Assembly (NCBI GenBank): GCA_002310995.1
Contig: DBYV01000009.1
Location: 12,623 to 40,155 of the forward strand
From: a bacterium UBP6_UBA1177
GTDB taxonomy: Bacteria > UBP6 > UBA1177
Direction of reading: 5' to 3'
DNA length: 27,533 bases
In this document: positions 8,496 to 16,800 of the stretch, piece by piece
Layout: the number at the start of each line of letters is the position of its first letter
Numbering within the stretch: the stretch's first letter is position 1
Made by a program: the position numbers and the translations under genes
Notes under the pieces: generated by a model
Told to the model about the DNA's origin: nothing
Database searches by the model: none
Seen by the model: only the letters and a program-made list of their open reading frames with translations

Positions 8496-9347
8496 CTACT
8501 CCTCTTGAGCTGAATCCCTGTTTTCAAATGTATTTTTAGAAACCTCGAACTGAACTCCGATTCTGTGTTCGAAATCGTACATTCCGCCTTTGTCTATTGC
8601 AGAAACTTCAACTTCGACAATATCACCTTCTTCAAGTGTAAAGGAATGATCAGCCGAGACTTTTAACGAATAAGCTTTCAGATAAGAGAAGAAGCCGTAA
8701 CCTTTGCCCTCATAAACATAATAAACCGAAACACGGTGAGGACCTGGAACGACCGCACTATCATAAACCTGAAATTCTTTCTCTTCCAACTCTTCCGGAA
8801 GATCGACTTTTTTGAAAATCGGTTTGTCGTCAAAATAGTAGACAGCCGAAACCAGTTTGAAAAGATCTCCGACTTCGTTCCTGTGGATTATCGTAACTGT
8901 AGAGCCTCCGACAGTTCCACCCAGAACGGTTTCCTGAAGGATTGCAAGTCTCTGTTTGGACTTGAATATTTTATCCTTCAAAGTGTCAATTTTTTCTTCA
9001 AGAGCTCTGAGTTTAAGGTTATAACCCTGCTCGTCATCACTTCCCTGAGCAGTTTTAGCAGGCTCCTGAACTTTAGGTTCTTCAGCAACAGGTTTCTCAG
9101 CAGGTGCAGTTTCCTGAGCAGGTGCAGCTTCTGGTGCATTTTCAGCAGGCGCTGCTTCCTGTGCAGTTTCAACAGGTGCTGTCTCCTGAGCATTTTCAGC
9201 TGGTGCAGCCTCCTGTGCAGTTTCAGCAGGTGCTTCAGCGGTTGCTGCTTCAGCATTGTTGTTTTGATCCTGAGCCGGAGTCTGCGGCTCCTCAGCCCCT
9301 AAAAAAGAAAAAACCAAAAAAGATACGATCATCAAAAAAACTTTCAT
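8496..9347 (-). CDS. Secreted Ala/Pro-rich coiled-coil and beta-domain protein
   Basis: The 283-residue product starts at the ATG at 9345-9347 (GGAG six bases upstream), which gives a clean signal peptide MKVFLMIVSFLVFSFLGA; an in-frame start 14 codons earlier would bury it. Residues about 20-85 are an Ala/Pro/Glu/Gln linker with internal repeats. A short coiled coil follows (LRALEEKIDTLKDKIFKSKQ, about 100-120), then a conserved-looking block ETVLGGTVGGSTVTIIHRNE and a beta-rich domain to the end (VVPGPHRVSVYYVYEGKGYG). Relatives in Myxococcota, as I recall them, lie beside similar TPR genes and are often misnamed dihydrolipoamide acetyltransferase because of the Ala/Pro linker; no lipoyl or catalytic domain is present here. 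It is the first gene of module A, two bases ahead of the next gene. Function unknown, probably periplasmic. Confidence 0.78.
   Translation of the reverse strand: MKVFLMIVSFLVFSFLGAEEPQTPAQDQNNNAEAATAEAPAETAQEAAPAENAQETAPVETAQEAAPAENAPEAAPAQETAPAEKPVAEEPKVQEPAKTAQGSDDEQGYNLKLRALEEKIDTLKDKIFKSKQRLAILQETVLGGTVGGSTVTIIHRNEVGDLFKLVSAVYYFDDKPIFKKVDLPEELEEKEFQVYDSAVVPGPHRVSVYYVYEGKGYGFFSYLKAYSLKVSADHSFTLEEGDIVEVEVSAIDKGGMYDFEHRIGVQFEVSKNTFENRDSAQEE
9114..9221 (-). repeat. 54-bp imperfect tandem repeat, 2 copies, coding the Ala/Pro linker
   Basis: Two adjacent 54-base units (9168-9221 and 9114-9167) encode TAQEAAPAENAQETAPVE and TAQEAAPAENAPEAAPAQ. The period keeps the frame, and the units form most of the low-complexity linker of the secreted protein encoded at 8496-9347. 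Confidence 0.8.
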
Positions 9348-9378
9348 TTCAAACTCCGCAAAAAAAAACCAGCCCTGA

Positions 9379-9406
9379 ATAATAGGCAATAATTAAAAAA
9401 AGGCAA
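9379..9406 (-). promoter_or_regulatory. Candidate sigma70-type promoter ahead of module A
   Basis: In the 78-base gap after murI the minus strand reads TTGCCT (9401-9406), 16 bases, then TATTAT (9379-9384): four and five matches to the two consensus hexamers. It lies 32 bases before the start codon of the secreted protein gene at 8496-9347. It would allow module A to be expressed separately from the genes upstream. The region is very AT-rich, so chance matches are likely. Confidence 0.4.
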
Positions 9407-9425
9407 ACTTTATACAAAAATAATA

Positions 9426-10226
9426 TCAGATATGGAATACATTGCCGACTTTATACCCTAGAAAAAGCTCTGCCGTAGCTCTGAAAGAATTAGGATCATC
9501 AGTAACAAAAAACCTGTCATTTTCAACACTTACGCAATTAACCATATTGTTTTCCAATAAAATTCCCGCAAGTTTTTTTGCCGTATAAAAAGCTGTGTCA
9601 AGAATCTCGACTTTTCCACCAAAAAAATCGGAAATAACATTTCTCAACATCGGATAATGCGTACACCCGAGAACAAGCGCGTCCGGCGGATTCTTTTTCA
9701 TTTCGGAAAGATACATCTCGATAGCCTTTTCGGTGATTTCACCTTTAAAAAGTCCCTCTTCAACCAGATGTACAAACAGCGGACAGGCTTTGGCAGAAAT
9801 ATCCAGATCTTTGTTACCACGGATAAGAGCCTTTTGATAAGCCCCAGACAAAATAGTCGTGTTCGTTCCGATTATACCGATCCGCTTCAACTCAGGTCGA
9901 GTCAACAGATATTCAACTACAGGTTCAATAACACCTATAATATTAAGATTCGGGAAACTTTCCTTAAGAAAAGAAAGAGCAGCCGCCGAAGCCGTATTGC
10001 ATGCAACAACAACCGCCTTAACACCCAGAGCCATCAGCAAATTAACATTAGTCAGCGAATAATGCTTTACCACATCGACTGATTTGCTTCCGTACGGAAC
10101 TCTTGCGGTATCACCAAGATAAAAAACACTTTCGTTTGGCAAGGCTTTCTTGACTTCATCAAAAACAGTAAGACCGCCGACACCGCTGTCAAATATGCCT
10201 ATAGGATTTTTATTGAGGGAAAACAC
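9426..10226 (-). CDS. murI: Glutamate racemase
   Basis: MurI interconverts L- and D-glutamate, supplying D-Glu for peptidoglycan. The 266-residue product has the usual length and both halves of the active site: GIFDSGVGGLTV near the start (Asp13, Ser14), VVACNTASA with catalytic Cys76, and LGCTHYP with catalytic Cys188; LGDTARVPYG is also typical. The start is a GTG at 10224-10226, five bases after the stop of the preceding beta-barrel gene, with no convincing ribosome binding site, so translation may depend on coupling to the gene upstream. It is the only recognisable housekeeping enzyme within the ~20-kb envelope cluster, sitting between the two modules. It may simply be co-transcribed, or be tied to cell-wall remodelling. 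Confidence 0.97.
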   Translation of the reverse strand: MFSLNKNPIGIFDSGVGGLTVFDEVKKALPNESVFYLGDTARVPYGSKSVDVVKHYSLTNVNLLMALGVKAVVVACNTASAAALSFLKESFPNLNIIGVIEPVVEYLLTRPELKRIGIIGTNTTILSGAYQKALIRGNKDLDISAKACPLFVHLVEEGLFKGEITEKAIEMYLSEMKKNPPDALVLGCTHYPMLRNVISDFFGGKVEILDTAFYTAKKLAGILLENNMVNCVSVENDRFFVTDDPNSFRATAELFLGYKVGNVFHI

Positions 10227-10231
10227 AGCAC

Positions 10232-10882
10232 TTAGAAGAATGTGTACTTCATGAAAGGTGTGAAAATAATATTCATACCGTCGAAATCAACAATATAGTT
10301 GAATTCAATGGAAGCACCTATCGAGAAATGACGGGCAAAAGTATAACGCTCGAAAATCAGACCGCCACCGACAGCAATGTTGCCGTTGTTAGTTTTGTTT
10401 TCAAGAGCATCACTTCCTTTTTTATAAGTTTTTGCCAAAGCGTAATAATCAAAATTGATAATGGCACCGAACTCCCATCTCGGATCAATCATCCATGTAA
10501 CATCCACATCAAGACCTACCGTAAGCGGGCTGTAATCCTCAACCCACGGAGAATCTTTGTGATTCTGCTCAAGATCAGCATCGTTTTCTTTGGCATTGAA
10601 CTGAAGCATACCGACAGAAAGTGCAATTCCGATATTTACGACATCCTGAACAGGAATATCATAACCGAAATTGAGCCTCAAAGTCGAACCAATAGGACTT
10701 CCGGCGTTGTCTCCGCCTGCTTTGCCAACATAACCGACAAGACCGCCGGAGAACTGAAGATGCAGACCTCTGAGGATCGGATTAAGATCGTTGCCGGAAA
10801 CATCACCAGCAGCTTCTTCAGACTCAGCCAAGAGCGAAAAACTGACCAAAAGTGCCATAAGCAACAAAAACAGCTTTTTCAT
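10232..10882 (-). CDS. Small outer-membrane beta-barrel protein
   Basis: The 216-residue protein has a signal peptide (MKKLFLLLMALLVSFSLLA, then ESEE), followed by alternating polar/hydrophobic strands rich in Gly and aromatics. It ends in KYTFF, the C-terminal aromatic signature recognised by the BAM outer-membrane assembly complex. About eight strands fit its size. The start has GGGGGA seven bases upstream. It lies 10 bases after the FHA/AgmX-tail gene and just before murI. By size and context it could correspond to small barrel-like gliding proteins such as CglE of Myxococcus, but I cannot confirm a family. It probably sits in the outer membrane as a partner of the module B TPR proteins. 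Confidence 0.78.
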   Translation of the reverse strand: MKKLFLLLMALLVSFSLLAESEEAAGDVSGNDLNPILRGLHLQFSGGLVGYVGKAGGDNAGSPIGSTLRLNFGYDIPVQDVVNIGIALSVGMLQFNAKENDADLEQNHKDSPWVEDYSPLTVGLDVDVTWMIDPRWEFGAIINFDYYALAKTYKKGSDALENKTNNGNIAVGGGLIFERYTFARHFSIGASIEFNYIVDFDGMNIIFTPFMKYTFF

Positions 10883-10892
10883 ATCTTTCCCC

Positions 10893-12299
10893 CTAGCTTT
10901 CTGAGTTCTTAAATACGAACGGGTAGTTTACGATAACGATACCGCCGCCCTTAGGAGCAGGGAAACGAATCTTTTTAATCTGATCAGCAACGCAGCTTTC
11001 AACCGTTGCGTTACCCATTGTGGTTCTCTGGACTTTCGAACTGCTGACAGCACCAGTTGCAGAAATTATGAAGTTGATAACAATTCTTCCGAAAAGTTTC
11101 GGATCTTTGTTAAGTTCCTTCTCGTAGCACCATCTAATCTTCGCAAGGTTTCTTCTGATGTATGCATCAATGACAGATCTGTCAAGAGCACCCATGATAA
11201 CTGCCTGACCGCCGCCTGCGGAAATATCCGAACGACCTTTTCTGCCGATCTGACCTGCTGCCATACCGTATTTTCCACCGGCACCGCCGCCGCCACGTCC
11301 TCTTGTTCCAAGACCGCCGATTCCAAGAGCGTTACCGCCGCCGCCTGTACCGAAACCTCTTGTTCCAAGACCGCCGGAACCGAACTGGTCAACACCTGCG
11401 AGACCTGTTACAGAACCAAGTGTCTTTTCCATGCCGGCACCAAGACCGCCGCCGCCGAATACTCTGTCGAAGCTTGCCGCACCGGATGAAAGAGCACCCA
11501 TAATACCGGAGCTCTGTGCAACTTTAGCGTCAAGACCTCTTCTTGCAGAACCCTGAGCATTTGCAACACGGCTCTTCTTATCACCGACTCTACCTTCTTC
11601 ACCGAGAGACTTTCTCTGAGAAGTAGCTTCGACAAGACCTTCTTTCGGCTTTTCGAGTTTAACTTTCTTTTCTTCCTCGATCTCCTCAACCTTTATCTCT
11701 TCTTCTTTCGCCTCAACAATCAGTTTTGCAAATCTGTTGTCAAGTTCGAAAATATCAACTTCTATAGGCGGAGTCTCAATAATCATGTTAAGAACAAAAC
11801 CGCCGGCAATAAAGATAAGAAGAAGAATTATCGCAAACGCGAAATCGAACTGCAAAGCACCGCCTTTGTACTTTTCCGCAGGAGATTTCAGAGCGCAGAC
11901 CGAAATTTTGCCGAAATCCGCAACGAGAAGTGTCGTATCATCGATATCAACACTTGTATGACCCGAAGCGATATACTGCTCCAAATCCGTCTTCTCTGTT
12001 CCCTTGTAAAGAGTTCCTTTAAACCCGTTTTTGAGATTTACGGAAAAATTCTTTCCCGAAACGGAAGCGAAATCGAACGCATTATCGGACAAATAAGCTT
12101 CATCCACAATACAATCCGCACCGTTTTCCGTTCCCAAAGTGAACTTTTTGTCAACTTTGTGCAAATCAAGCAGGACTTTGTTGTCGTAAACAACCCTGAT
12201 TTCCGGCTCCAATTTTCCTTTGGCTCCCTCGTTTACCGGTACACCCGGAATGGGAGACAAATCGTAAAGCAATCTTTTTCTCATTTTTGATTCAGGCAT
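10893..12299 (-). CDS. FHA-like / TM / AgmX-PglI C-terminal domain protein (GltG/GltJ-like)
   Basis: The 468-residue product has a TonB-like layout. A cytoplasmic domain (about residues 25-135) resembles a degenerate FHA fold (FTLGTENGADCIVDEAYLSD and later IASGHTSVDIDDTTLLVADF). One membrane helix follows (about 148-170, FAFAIILLLIFIAGGFVLNM), then a charged Glu/Lys periplasmic segment, a Gly-rich linker (about 280-360, repeated GGLGTRG) and a C-terminal TonB-like domain. That domain (about 378-463) carries the AgmX/PglI tail features: IRWCYEKEL with Cys391, ESCVADQIKKIRFP with Cys436 (a likely disulfide pair) and VNYPFVF. Myxococcus GltG and GltJ have comparable layouts and couple the cytoplasmic motor side to the periplasm. 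The start ATG has GAGG eight bases upstream. It follows the small secreted protein gene of module B. Confidence 0.88.
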   Translation of the reverse strand: MPESKMRKRLLYDLSPIPGVPVNEGAKGKLEPEIRVVYDNKVLLDLHKVDKKFTLGTENGADCIVDEAYLSDNAFDFASVSGKNFSVNLKNGFKGTLYKGTEKTDLEQYIASGHTSVDIDDTTLLVADFGKISVCALKSPAEKYKGGALQFDFAFAIILLLIFIAGGFVLNMIIETPPIEVDIFELDNRFAKLIVEAKEEEIKVEEIEEEKKVKLEKPKEGLVEATSQRKSLGEEGRVGDKKSRVANAQGSARRGLDAKVAQSSGIMGALSSGAASFDRVFGGGGLGAGMEKTLGSVTGLAGVDQFGSGGLGTRGFGTGGGGNALGIGGLGTRGRGGGGAGGKYGMAAGQIGRKGRSDISAGGGQAVIMGALDRSVIDAYIRRNLAKIRWCYEKELNKDPKLFGRIVINFIISATGAVSSSKVQRTTMGNATVESCVADQIKKIRFPAPKGGGIVIVNYPFVFKNSES

Positions 12300-12342
12300 A
12301 GTCTCGGCCTCATATAGTGGTTAAAACATCAAACATAACATT

Positions 12343-12603
12343 CTAATTAAGCAAATCCACAGACCTTACCAACTCTTTGTTAAAATCCTGCTTAAGATTA
12401 ATCAAAGAGTTGAATTTGGTTTTGGATCTATCCATAAGGAAGGAACCCGAAGGTTTCTTGATCTGACCTTCCAACATAACATCTTCAAAATCGATGACTG
12501 TTTTTTCACGGTATTTGATAAGTCGGCCTTCCTCATCTGTTTCCTGTGCAGCCAGGAACGAAAAAGAAAGCAACAAAAACAAAACAGCGACCAACTTTTT
12601 CAT
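12343..12603 (-). CDS. Small secreted protein, CglF-like, module B
   Basis: The 86-residue product starts at the ATG at 12601-12603, which has GGAGG nine bases upstream; a start six codons earlier would place that site inside the gene. The signal peptide is MKKLVAVLFLLLSFSFLAA, then QETDE. The mature part of about 67 residues holds KTVIDFEDVMLEGQIKKP and a C-terminal amphipathic stretch (FNKELVRSVDLL). It is a paralogue of the 770-1126 product, and both sit directly after a TPR lipoprotein gene. Myxococcota have small proteins of this pattern beside AgmX-type genes, and CglF is the name I associate with them, without certainty. No catalytic motif is seen. A periplasmic accessory subunit is the most economical reading. 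Confidence 0.8.
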   Translation of the reverse strand: MKKLVAVLFLLLSFSFLAAQETDEEGRLIKYREKTVIDFEDVMLEGQIKKPSGSFLMDRSKTKFNSLINLKQDFNKELVRSVDLLN

Positions 12604-12675
12604 AGCAACGACCTCCGTCATATAAAAATCAACGCGCCTAGTTTAGCCATCATACTCGAAATATCAAATTTTCTC

Positions 12676-13842
12676 CTACTCAGTTTTTTCAACCGGTCTA
12701 ATCTGAACTTTGTCACTCAGATACTGGTTGACAATATGGTCAGCAGGCAGGCTGCCTCCGACAAGAGAGATATACTTTCTGAAATTTCTTTTCGCTTCGA
12801 CCTGCTTGTTCATATGATCGTTGTAAAGAACAGCAAGGTTAAATGTTGCAACAGCATTGTTCGGATCTTTCTGGAGAACTGCAAGATACTCTTTTTCAGC
12901 ATCTTCAAATCTTCCGAGACCTCTCAAAGCCATGGCCAGACCGATTCTTGCGTTCAAGTTATCGGGGTCCTGAGAAAGAACTACCGAAAATCTTTCATAT
13001 GCAGTCTCCGCATCACCATATTTCATAGCTATAGAACCGACATTGAAGTTTGCACTTTTGTTCTTCGGATCGTTAGCAATAGCGCGTGTGAAGTAAAGCA
13101 TAGCGAGCGAGTCATCGTTCTGCGCAGAGTAAAGAACACCACGGTTATTAGCAATACCGGCATCGTCCGACTTCAGGTTGTAAGAGTTTGTTGTTACCAT
13201 CGAAGCAAGACCTGAATCGTTTTTCTTGAAGTAAATCATACCAAGGTTTTTGAGTGCATCGACATCAGCCTGATCCTGAATGAGAATCTTTCTAACGGAC
13301 TGAATTGCGTTGATGAAATCACCTTTCAAAAGGTAAAAACCAGCAACCGCCGAAAGAACACCTTTGTCCTTGTCGTTCTCTTTTTCAAGGAACTTCTCGC
13401 AAACTTCTATTGCACGGTTGTACTCAAGTTTGTTGGCATAAATAGCCGCTTTGTTGATGACCGGCAGAGAATATTTCGGATCAAGTTCAAGAGCTTTGTT
13501 GTAATTTTTAACAGCATTCTGATCATCGCCCTTGCGCTGATAAGCCAGACCAAGATTGTAGTAAAGTATCGGAGCTGTCGGAAAAGCTTCGATTGCAAGC
13601 TCGAAATTTTTGATCGCCGCATCAAAGTTGACTTTACCGTCTTTGACTTCGAGAGCTTTTACCCCCTCTTCAGTATAATATTTAGCCCAATCTTCCGGTT
13701 CTTTCGGTTTTGTCTTGGCAACAGGCGCTTCTGACGACTTAGCCTGTGCAGGTTTATCTTCCTGAGCTTTCTCCGGAGCCGTTCCGCAGGAAGCCAAAAT
13801 CAAGGAAAACACCAACAAGAAAGATAATACTATTTTTTTCAT
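12676..13842 (-). CDS. TPR lipoprotein, GltE (AglT)-like, module B
   Basis: The 388-residue product has a lipoprotein signal peptide (MKKIVLSFLLVFSLILASC, lipobox LASC, lipidated Cys19; +2 Gly, so outer-membrane sorting expected). A short Lys/Pro/Ala linker precedes about eight canonical TPR motifs between residues 60 and 370, for example APILYYNLGLAYQRKGDDQN and NAVATFNLAVLYNDHMNKQ. The C-terminal RNFRKYISLVGGSLPADH resembles the end of AglT/GltE-type gliding lipoproteins as I recall them. The ribosome binding site AGGGAGAA lies within the last codons of the large TPR gene just upstream; two bases separate stop and start. It is the positional equivalent of the lipoprotein encoded at 1126-2886 but lacks that protein's long repetitive tail. 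Confidence 0.87.
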   Translation of the reverse strand: MKKIVLSFLLVFSLILASCGTAPEKAQEDKPAQAKSSEAPVAKTKPKEPEDWAKYYTEEGVKALEVKDGKVNFDAAIKNFELAIEAFPTAPILYYNLGLAYQRKGDDQNAVKNYNKALELDPKYSLPVINKAAIYANKLEYNRAIEVCEKFLEKENDKDKGVLSAVAGFYLLKGDFINAIQSVRKILIQDQADVDALKNLGMIYFKKNDSGLASMVTTNSYNLKSDDAGIANNRGVLYSAQNDDSLAMLYFTRAIANDPKNKSANFNVGSIAMKYGDAETAYERFSVVLSQDPDNLNARIGLAMALRGLGRFEDAEKEYLAVLQKDPNNAVATFNLAVLYNDHMNKQVEAKRNFRKYISLVGGSLPADHIVNQYLSDKVQIRPVEKTE

Positions 13843-13844
13843 GA

Positions 13845-16800
13845 TTATTCTCCCTGTTCCTGATCGTTATTTTCAACTTCTTCAGCTTTCGGCTGTTCAG
13901 CTTCTTCAGCTTTGGGAGCAGATTCCTCCTGTGCAGCAGGTGCTGCTTCCGCCTGCTGTTCCGCTGCAGGTGCTGCCGGCTGAGCAGCAGCCTTCGGCTG
14001 TGCCGCATTTTTCTTGAGCTTTGCTCTCTCTTCATCAGAAATCTTCGGGAACTTGTAATCGGTGTCGATCTTTCCGATCAAAGATGATGTTTCGATCATG
14101 TCGGAAGCCGGAACGATTTCGTTTTCATCATAATATTTCCCGCCTGTAACTTCCTGGAAGAAACGAAGTTCGTATTTAGCCTTTGCAACCCATTCGTTGT
14201 AAACTGAACTTTCGTAGCCTTTCTTCATTGCGGTTTCGAAGTATGTAACAGCGTTTTTCTGAGCACCAAAAGCCTTTTCATCCAAGTAGTTCTTATACTC
14301 GGAAATCTGAGCTTCACTGAGCCACGGAGCGATCGGAGCATTGAACATCTGGTCAGTAAGGTCTTTGTAGATCTTACCGATGTAGTAAAGAACCGCCGGG
14401 GTAAATCTCGGAGAAGTCGTAATCGAAATAATCTGCTCGTATTTCTGCGAAAGAGAAACTGTGAGCTCGATCTTTTTGGTCATTCTCTCCTGAGAAATTT
14501 TGTTGAACTCGTCCTTTACCTTGGCAGCAGCCTTCAAATTAGCCTTCTCATCCGGATAAAGCTCATCAGGATTTGCATCACCGTGATGGATGATTTTGCC
14601 GTCCTCAACGTCGAAACCAAGCTGAAGGAGTTCGTAACCTTTGTGCTTCTTCGCAAAAGGAATATTGTCGAATTTGATTGACATATACTCATTGAATTCC
14701 GGAAGAAGTTCTTCTAGGAGTGCCTCAGCGATGATGTCTCTTGAAATCTCGTTAAGCTCAGCTTTTTCCTTAAACTCAGCACCTCTTGAGATCTGGAGAA
14801 TCTTGTCGACACTCTTGTAGTATTCTTTCGTGTTATTTTGCTCTTTGTACATCTTAACTTTTGCACCGTAAAGAGCAAGGAGAGTATTGGGCTCGCCCTT
14901 TTCAACACTTACTTTATTGACTTCACTGACAGGTTTTTTCTTGCCGGCATCGTCAATATAATAGTAATCCTTGAGGCCTTTAATGTCTGTATGGTCAGCA
15001 ACAAATCTGTCGAAACCTTTTTCAGCTCTGTCGTAGAAAGTTTTACCCTTTCTCATCCAGATGTAGCCGTACTGAAGAGCGATTTCAGCCTTTTCTTTGT
15101 CGTCTTTCGCATACTTATCAACAAAAAGTCTGTAGTTGTCGATAGCTTTTTCTGTTTCACCAAGGCTCTCGTAAAGAACAGCAGCGTTGTAAACCGCGTC
15201 GCCTGCATCTTTGCTCTGCGGAGATTTCTCGACGAAATCAATGTAAAGCTGAGCAGCCTTATCGTAGTAAGCAATTGCTTCGTAGTTCTTTGCAAGTCCG
15301 AACATGATTTTGTCTCTGTGCGGAGATTTTTTGTAAACATCATCGGACTCTCTGAGGAACTGCTCCTGAACACGGATTGACTTGTAAAGGTCACCGCCTT
15401 TCTGGTAGTAAACGATTGCGTTGTACATAGCAACATCGTTAAATTTCGATTTCTGGAATTCGTTTACGAACGCCATGTATCTGTCAGCTGACTCGAGGCT
15501 CTTTCCGTTTTTGTGCGGAAGGTCAGCCGAGTAGAACGTTGCCATTTCTTTGAACTTCTCGAGGTCGGTTTTAAGTCTGTTTCTTCCCGAAAGAAGGGCA
15601 GAATTCTTCAAGAATTCTCTCGACTTATTGTTAATAGCCTCCCAGTCTCTCGCCATATTGAGAGAGTCCATGATAAGGTCAGCCGAGAACTCAGCAAGTT
15701 CGTGTCTCGGATACTTCTGAACGATCATCTCGAAAACAGGAACTGCCTTTTCAAAGTGGTTGAAAACGTAGTAAGTAATAGCCTGTTTGTAGATAATATC
15801 GACAAGATATTTCGATCTCGGGATATTCTTAATATAGGTATCACACGCAGTTATAAACTTCTGATGAAGTTCAGGAATCGGTTTTTCTTTGTTTTCGTCA
15901 GCGACTTTGTCTTTTTTGTCTGCATCCTTGTCATCAGCAGCCTTTACGAGATCTGCACTGATTTCACCCGATTTTTCCTGTTTCGCCTTCGCAATTCTGT
16001 TCTGAGCTTCCCTCTTAGCCTTTTCCTGTTCTTCTTCAAGAAGAGCACCGAAGCAGCTTACTGCACCGTAAGAAGCATCTTCGAAGTGATGACCTTTCGG
16101 GTTCATGTCGGCAACTGCCTGATATTGGTCACCGGCTTCCGTGTATTTTTTGTGGTCATAAAGATATTCAGCGTAGTTGAAACGCATATCGTACGAAGCT
16201 TCCGATTTCGGGAAATATTTAAGATAGGTCGGGTAAAGTTCGCCGACGATCTTCCATGTTTCAGCCGATTTTGTCTTTCTTGCTTCGTTGTGGTAGTCAA
16301 CGGTAAGAATTCTGAGAGCAGCTTCAGCCGTCTGCTGTGCGCTTTCGAGTGTAGCTTCATCTTTTTCGTTTGCCTTTACCCAGCGTGCATTTTTATCAGC
16401 ATAATTGGCAACGAGAACGATGATCTCCTTTCTGACGGCATCTTTGTTGTTGAGCTTTTTGTAGCACTCAACAATCTGTTTCTGCCAAGTCGGGCCTTCC
16501 GGTCTTTCCGGTGCTTCCTGCTGCAACTTTCTGTAAATTTTAATAGCTTCTTCAGATCTGTCCTGATCGAAGTAGATCTGAGCAAGTCTTTTAAGAACGG
16601 CGATGAAGTATTTCTGTTCTTTGACGATAGTTTTGAAGTATTTCTCAGCTTCGTCAACAGAACCCGCCTCGGCATACGGAGCGACCATGTCGTTAAGAGC
16701 GTCTTCTTTGAGCGACTGGTCGTTGATTTTTTCAGCGACTCCAACAACCTGCTGGAAAAGTTTTACCGACTGCTCGTATTCGCCGACGTTGTACATACAC

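Noticed and set aside
8496..9347. Dihydrolipoamide acetyltransferase (E2) reading of the Ala/Pro-rich protein
   Set aside because: The similarity would rest only on the Ala/Pro/Glu linker. No lipoyl domain, subunit-binding domain or acetyltransferase active-site motif is present, and the protein has a signal peptide.
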